Source: Cytophagales bacterium
GTDB taxonomy: Bacteria > Bacteroidota > Bacteroidia > Cytophagales > Spirosomataceae
Direction of reading: 5' to 3'
Assembly: GCA_013298025.1 (NCBI GenBank)
Contig: JAAFJE010000027.1
Span: 1-54,360, forward strand
DNA length: 54,360 nucleotides
Part shown: positions 50,265 to 54,360 of the stretch, piece after piece
Numbering within the stretch: the first letter of the stretch is position 1
How the letters are laid out: every line of letters begins with the position of its first letter
Notes under the pieces: generated by a model
The model's database searches: none
Told to the model about the DNA's origin: nothing
What the model saw: the letters and a program-made list of their open reading frames with translations, nothing else
Program-made: the position numbers and the translations under genes

Positions 50265-51215
50265 TTATGAGCGATTGCCTACATACACGCCACAAGCAAT
50301 ACTTTTGCTACCAGCCACAGGGATTGTCCAAAGGCTTTCGGTAGAGTTGAAAGCATTGGTAGGGGCTGTCATGGGTTCTATGGCTACACATTGCCCTGAG
50401 TCGGGTGTATATACAATGGTATAATTGAACTGTTCTGAGGCTGCTTCTTGCCAAAGATGAATGGCTATGTCTTGTTTTTTCGAGGAAAGCACCGCTTCTA
50501 CGGTTGGTTGTTGCGTAACAGCAAACACCGCATCGAGCGATACTGTTGCTAGGTCAACGCCCGTGGCGTAGTTTTGTTCAAAACGGTCGATAGGACACAT
50601 CTGTTCGTCGAGTAAATACTGATGCGTACTCGGAAAAGCGATAGTCCAGTCGCTTTTACTTTCGCCTTCAATACTAAAATACGGATGCCAACCCAAGGAA
50701 ACAGGCATATTACTTTCTCCCGTATTTTCAATGGTATAAGTCAACGTAAGCCCCTGAGCTGAAAGGGTATGCTGAATACTCAATTGAAAAGGAAACGGAT
50801 AACCAAAATAACCACCTTTGTAGGTATAGCCTAGCGTTAGAATGGCTTCGTTTGCGGTAGCTTCGGCTGTGATGACTTGAAAAGGAGCATAATACACAAA
50901 GCCATGCAGGGCATTTTGGCGTGGTACTTCGTTGATGGGCAATTGGTAAGCTGTGCCTTCAAAAGTATATTGCCCATTTTTGATGCGGTTGCCCCAAGGA
51001 AATAAATGGGTTGACGGATAGCTCGGAAGGCTATTCAGCAGTTCTTCTTGGGTGTCGCCACATTGGATAATTCGGTGAAGGCCACTGTCGTTTTTGAGCC
51101 ACAATTGCCGAACGATACCGCCCAATTCGGGCAGAATCGCTACCGATTCTTGGGTTTCAGGGTTAGATAAGACGTATTCAGTAAATCGTCCGAAGGTTTT
51201 TTGTTGAATGTGCAT
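50265..51215 (-). CDS. aldose 1-epimerase family protein
   Basis: This 316-residue enzyme interconverts alpha and beta anomers of aldoses such as glucose or galactose. The family residues are visible: HLFPWGNRI, NALHGFVYY with the first histidine, VSLGWHPYFSI with the second, and CVAIEPMTAPTNAFN containing the catalytic glutamate near the C-terminus. There is no signal peptide, so it is cytoplasmic. It is the more distant type (GalM-like subfamily), and its exact sugar cannot be assigned. A small hairpin (51278-51297) lies upstream, and no good promoter was found. Confidence 0.9.
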   Translation of the reverse strand: MHIQQKTFGRFTEYVLSNPETQESVAILPELGGIVRQLWLKNDSGLHRIIQCGDTQEELLNSLPSYPSTHLFPWGNRIKNGQYTFEGTAYQLPINEVPRQNALHGFVYYAPFQVITAEATANEAILTLGYTYKGGYFGYPFPFQLSIQHTLSAQGLTLTYTIENTGESNMPVSLGWHPYFSIEGESKSDWTIAFPSTHQYLLDEQMCPIDRFEQNYATGVDLATVSLDAVFAVTQQPTVEAVLSSKKQDIAIHLWQEAASEQFNYTIVYTPDSGQCVAIEPMTAPTNAFNSTESLWTIPVAGSKSIACGVYVGNRS

Positions 51216-51277
51216 GGGAAAAATAGGTTACGCAACGACAACTACGGTGCTTTAATGACAATTGAATTTGTAAAATA

Positions 51278-51297
51278 AAGACAAATCTGCTTGTCTT
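51278..51297 (-). terminator. small hairpin after the TIGR02757 gene
   Basis: AAGACAA and TTGTCTT form a seven-base perfect stem with a six-base loop, 34 bases downstream of the minus-strand TIGR02757 gene. On that strand it is followed by TTATTTTACAAATTC. Confidence 0.4.
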
Positions 51298-51331
51298 CAA
51301 AATGCAGAGGAATACGAAAGGCTTCTTTTTC

Positions 51332-52111
51332 CTACATTTCTCCTTCAACACCTAGCCCAAACAAGGCAAAATCGTATTTTACGGGGTCGTTGGGGTCGAG
51401 TTGCTTGAGGCTTTCGGTGAGTTCGAGAGCGGTTTGCCAATCGGGTTTTGGTCGTTGGATAAGTCCTAATTTTCGAGCCACTCGGTCAACGTGTACATCG
51501 CATGGGCATACCAACTGGCTAGTTTTGATTTTTTTCCATAAACCAAAGTCAACGCCTTGGGTATCATGACGTACCATCCAACGCAGAAACATATTGATGC
51601 GTTTACAAGAAGAATGGCGTGCAGGCGTAGCAATATGTTTTTGGGTACGGGCTGGGGCATCTTCTAAAGAGAAAAAATCTTGATGAAAACCTACCAAAGC
51701 CTTGCCAATATGGGGGTCGTTTGGGGTAATATGTTGGCAAAAAGCCACTTCTAGCGAGTCGTGTTGGGCATAAAATTGCCGAAACCATTCGATAAAATAG
51801 AGGGTATCGGTGGCATTGAAAGTCCGATGCTTGAAACTTAAAAAACGCTTGAGGTCTTGTGGTTGATGCTGAGTAATAAACTGGTGAGGGGCTTTGTCCA
51901 TGAGCAGAATTAGCTCATTACATTTATTGATAATGGTTTTTCGTTGCCCCCAAGCAAGGATAGCCGCCCAAAAGCCCATGATTTCAATGTCTTGCTTATG
52001 AGAAAATTGATGCGGAATACAGATGGGGTCGTTGGGAATAAAATTAGGCTGGTTGAATTGAATGAATTTTTCTTCCAGTAAAGATACTATAGCAGTGTTG
52101 ATATGATACAT
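51332..52111 (-). CDS. TIGR02757-family protein
   Basis: This 259-residue protein matches the TIGR02757 (DUF2400) family, which occurs mainly in Bacteroidota and some epsilon-proteobacteria. Marker segments are DPICIPHQFSHKQDIEIMGF near residues 28-47, AAILAWGQRKTIINKCNEL, RINMFLRWMVRHD and LVCPCDVHVDRVARKLGL. The latter part recalls helix-hairpin-helix base-excision glycosylases, so a nucleic-acid role is plausible but unproven. It lies 35 bases after a 56-residue membrane-protein gene on the same strand. Confidence 0.88.
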   Translation of the reverse strand: MYHINTAIVSLLEEKFIQFNQPNFIPNDPICIPHQFSHKQDIEIMGFWAAILAWGQRKTIINKCNELILLMDKAPHQFITQHQPQDLKRFLSFKHRTFNATDTLYFIEWFRQFYAQHDSLEVAFCQHITPNDPHIGKALVGFHQDFFSLEDAPARTQKHIATPARHSSCKRINMFLRWMVRHDTQGVDFGLWKKIKTSQLVCPCDVHVDRVARKLGLIQRPKPDWQTALELTESLKQLDPNDPVKYDFALFGLGVEGEM

Positions 52112-52146
52112 AAATCTTAGGCTTTTTGTTGATGGACTAAATCAAA

Positions 52147-52317
52147 TTACTTTTTGATTTTAGACGCAACAAAAGCAATTAATTTAGATGGAATAGAAAA
52201 AATCCATACTAAAACGGTATATAAAAAGGCAAAGCTGGCAATGGCAGGAAAAGCCAATGTATATAAAATATTGAAAATGACTCCGCCGGTAGTCAAAGGA
52301 CGTTTTTGTCTGGGCAT
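52147..52317 (-). CDS. 56-residue membrane protein
   Basis: The minus strand encodes a compact protein: MPRQKRPLTTGGVIFN at the N-terminus, a hydrophobic core (ILYTLAFPAIASFAFLYTV continuing through LVWIFSI) and a basic tail ending SKIKK. The charge pattern, with basic residues at both ends of one long or two short membrane helices, is that of a real small membrane protein. The plus-strand frame over the same bases has low-complexity composition. The ATG at 52317 follows a terminator-like T run. Family and function are unknown; the next gene downstream is the TIGR02757 gene. Confidence 0.6.
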   Translation of the reverse strand: MPRQKRPLTTGGVIFNILYTLAFPAIASFAFLYTVLVWIFSIPSKLIAFVASKIKK

Positions 52318-52320
52318 ATT

Positions 52321-52390
52321 AAAAAATATAAAAAAGCACGAATGTAGTTGCGGTATTGTAGCTTTGCCACCAGACCCAAGCTACATTCGT
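52321..52390 (-). terminator. terminator of the LysM operon
   Basis: ACGAATGTAG (52338-52347) and CTACATTCGT (52381-52390) pair perfectly. On the minus strand the hairpin is followed by a T-rich run (complement of 52321-52335). It would end the transcript of the LysM gene and lies immediately before the small membrane-protein start. Confidence 0.7.
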
Positions 52391-52549
52391 ACTGAATAAT
52401 TGACTTAAAATGGATATTTTATTTTTGATTTAAAATGCTGTTTGTCAGTATTTTAAATATTTTTTTCAGAAATATATTTAATCAAAGCGAAATGTAGATA
52501 ATTGAAAGTAAAAATCTTAATTTCATAACTTACAATTCGACATTAATGT

Positions 52550-53557
52550 TTAAATACTCGTATAATAAAGCTCTATCCTTATTTTTTTATCGGCAGGTGC
52601 CAATTTTTCAAAGGCTTTTGGCGATAGTTTGATAATCACTTTATCCGCACCAATATCGGGAAGGCGACCAATAATTTTCACCCATATACTTTGACCATTG
52701 GCTACATTTTTCACATTGATTAACGAGTTAACTGGTGCAGAGCGGTGCAAGCCAAGGTATTTACCCGATTTATCTTCTACGTCAATCAGTTCGGCATAAC
52801 CCGTTTCAAGCGTTTTTTTATAGCCTGCCGCCGAACGCATCACCTCTATGGTTGTCTTATCGGCATCAGATAAGGTCGAAGCCGGTGCAGGCGTACCGCT
52901 TGCTGGAGCAGAAGCAATAGGGCTTGTGGTTGGGGCTTGATAATTGGTAGTGGGTTGCGTATTAGTGCCTGTTGGCTGTGACGTAGGATTTTTTTTTGCG
53001 TATTCAGGGTCTATAACCAATACTTGTCCTGCTTCCAAATGCTCAGAAGCCAAGTTGTTCCACTTGCGTAAATCAACCACAGCAATATGGTATTTGGCTG
53101 CAATAGCATACAAATTTTGCCCTGCTTCTACTACGTGCGTCACCGTTTTAGGGAGTGCAGGTTGCGAAGCTGGTACGACACTGGTTGGTGCTGGAGTCGT
53201 AGTAGCGGTAGTAGTACGGGCTGCTGTTTTGTTTGCTGCCGTGGGGGTATTGTTGAAATAAGCCCCTGGTGCCGAAGCAAAGCCTTTGTATGGAATACGT
53301 ACTACTTGTCCGATTTGTACATTTTCGGAAGTACCTGGATTGGCCGCTTTAAATTCGTTGATATTGCTACCGTATCTTTTCAAGATAGAAAATAAGGTTT
53401 GTTTGGGCTGTACTTTGTACATCACATAAGTACGGCTGCCATCTCTTGTCAAACCGACAGAATCTTTTACCATAAACTCAGAGGCAAGAGCCGAGTGACT
53501 AGCCAATGAGCCAGAGAGCCAAACGAGGGCATAGTAGTATTTTAAATTAAATTTCAT
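52550..53557 (-). CDS. secreted LysM and RlpA-like protein
   Basis: From the ATG at 53557 this 335-residue protein has a signal peptide ending near SHSALAS. It then has a first LysM domain (residues 46-90: VMYKVQPKQTLFSILKRYG), a Pro/Thr/Ala-rich linker, a second LysM domain (140-183: THVVEAGQNLYAIAAKYH) and another linker rich in Pro, Ala and Thr. The C-terminal domain (about 240-335) resembles the double-psi barrel of RlpA: AAGYKKTLETGYAELIDV, VNVKN-like turns and DKVIIKLSPKAFEKL. It probably binds peptidoglycan in the periplasm. Its start overlaps the DUF4905-like gene by 11 bases. Confidence 0.85.
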   Translation of the reverse strand: MKFNLKYYYALVWLSGSLASHSALASEFMVKDSVGLTRDGSRTYVMYKVQPKQTLFSILKRYGSNINEFKAANPGTSENVQIGQVVRIPYKGFASAPGAYFNNTPTAANKTAARTTTATTTPAPTSVVPASQPALPKTVTHVVEAGQNLYAIAAKYHIAVVDLRKWNNLASEHLEAGQVLVIDPEYAKKNPTSQPTGTNTQPTTNYQAPTTSPIASAPASGTPAPASTLSDADKTTIEVMRSAAGYKKTLETGYAELIDVEDKSGKYLGLHRSAPVNSLINVKNVANGQSIWVKIIGRLPDIGADKVIIKLSPKAFEKLAPADKKIRIELYYTSI

Positions 53558-54200
53558 AACCGTGTATTTGGTATTTGTGCTTAACATATAACAGTATATC
53601 AGGCTTCACGACAAAGGTAGTCATTCCTAAACCTTCTGAGTTTGCTATCAGCTCATTCAGTAAAACATCCTGCTGTTTATTGGTGATTAATAGGTAATTA
53701 CTAAAAGAATTGTTATTGTAAAGATAGTAAGAAATAATAATTTTATCTTTAAATTCCAAGTAATCTACAGCTTTTTGTATGTCAATATTGAATAAACGAT
53801 AAAAAAACTTGAAAATTGCTGGAAAAAACCTACTCTCCTCCGTGTAATGAATGGGTTGAATAATAGTTGCGTTCGTTTTTTTATGCGTTACATTGCCTAC
53901 ATTGCTCTCAATTAATGTGCCATTTTTGGCTGATAAATAATAATTATTCAAGATGCGGGGTTGTTGTTCGGATGAAAATTCGACTAATTGGATAGTGCCA
54001 TCGACTACTTCGGCTAGGCTTTGCCACCAAGTTTGTATAGGACTTGCCAAGCACCACAACAACGCACCATTCGATAAGTCGATGCTGGCTAAATATACTT
54101 TTCGCTTGATTTCATCTCGTAATTCGAGTACCAAAAATTGCTCATCGGCTCTGATATTCCAAATTTTGTGGTCGAATGTATGTGCAAATTTTTTTTCCAA
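53547..54200 (-). CDS. DUF4905-like protein
   Basis: This 217-residue protein has no signal peptide. Its pattern of an N-terminal FDHKIWNIRADEQFLVLELRD, a middle WWQSLAEVVDGTIQLVEF and the C-terminal GLGMTTFVVKPDILLYVKHK suggests the DUF4905 family of Bacteroidota, which has no known function and may form beta-propeller-like blades. The assignment is from memory of the pattern and is moderate. It overlaps the LysM gene start by 11 bases, so the two are translationally coupled. About 160 bases upstream to the window end hold no gene that I can support. Confidence 0.55.
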   Translation of the reverse strand: MEKKFAHTFDHKIWNIRADEQFLVLELRDEIKRKVYLASIDLSNGALLWCLASPIQTWWQSLAEVVDGTIQLVEFSSEQQPRILNNYYLSAKNGTLIESNVGNVTHKKTNATIIQPIHYTEESRFFPAIFKFFYRLFNIDIQKAVDYLEFKDKIIISYYLYNNNSFSNYLLITNKQQDVLLNELIANSEGLGMTTFVVKPDILLYVKHKYQIHGYEI

Positions 54201-54360
54201 TGGTATTGATGAACGGAAATGAAGTGGATAATGATTTTACAAAAGATAGTTCGTAAATGAGTAATAGGGGCTAACAAAGCATTTTACACATTTGACATCT
54301 GCAAGCAAAAATCCTTCTTCTTTCCATTGCTGTAAATTTATTTGTAAAAGTAAAGCTTAG

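Noticed and set aside
52154-52399. Plus-strand 81-codon frame
   Set aside because: It starts with TTG, has a low-complexity lysine-rich composition, spans a terminator hairpin and overlaps a much more protein-like minus-strand gene.
1-54360. tRNA, rRNA, prophage or transposon sequences
   Set aside because: No cloverleaf-like sequence, integrase, transposase, terminal inverted repeats with a mobile gene, or phage gene was recognised by eye.

Overview
The window is AT-rich chromosomal DNA from a Bacteroidota member, most likely a Cytophagales relative (Flectobacillus, Arcicella or Emticicia-like; the genus is a guess). The evidence is a giant protein with a type IX secretion (T9SS) C-terminal sorting domain, a PorZ-like T9SS component, DUF5686 and DUF4905 proteins, the succinyl/acetyl-ornithine type carbamoyltransferase used for arginine synthesis in this phylum, the acpP-fabF-rnc order, and several matches to the Bacteroidetes promoter pattern TTTG-N(18-22)-TAnnTTTG. 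No tRNA, rRNA, CRISPR array, transposase or phage gene was recognised.

Layout. 1-5353 (+): nucleotide-sugar genes, a 5'-truncated rfbB with rfbA, rfbC and rfbD (dTDP-L-rhamnose), then fcl and gmd (GDP-L-fucose), supplying deoxysugars for surface polysaccharide. 5423-10375 (-): a tripartite exporter operon of ABC protein, HlyD-like fusion protein and TolC-like protein, whose ABC ATPase domain has lost most catalytic motifs. 10805-21970 (+): a DUF5686 protein, a DUF4377/META protein and a 2555-residue T9SS cargo with two propeller-like lobes joined by near-identical Ig-like modules. 22044-25880 (-): a YihY/BrkB membrane protein, then an operon of malate/lactate-type dehydrogenase, mltG and a YbgC-like thioesterase. 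A palindromic bidirectional promoter separates this operon from a small secreted protein at 26075.

27255-33118: a candidate structured small RNA, then the arginine genes argF', argB, argE and argH with an ADP-ribosylglycohydrolase gene between argB and argE. 33168-35835: a divergent AraC regulator facing a PhyH-family dioxygenase and a TIM-barrel isomerase-like protein. 35906-41792: an RMD1/DUF155 protein, two secreted proteins of unknown function behind the clearest promoter of the window, and PorZ. 41851-46461: a YkgJ protein, a ROK sugar kinase, and acpP-fabF-rnc with structured leaders before fabF and rnc. 46918-54200: an unnamed conserved protein, a helix-hairpin-helix outer-membrane protein, aldose 1-epimerase, a TIGR02757 protein, a 56-residue membrane protein, a LysM/RlpA-like protein and a DUF4905-like protein.

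Themes. Surface construction dominates: sugar precursors, a T9SS cargo and a T9SS component, an unusual exporter and cell-wall enzymes. Most convergent or operon-end junctions carry clear hairpin terminators. Several leaders (argF', fabF, rnc) and one gene-free stretch (27384-27571) show helices that suggest RNA-level control. These structures were read by eye and were not folded computationally.
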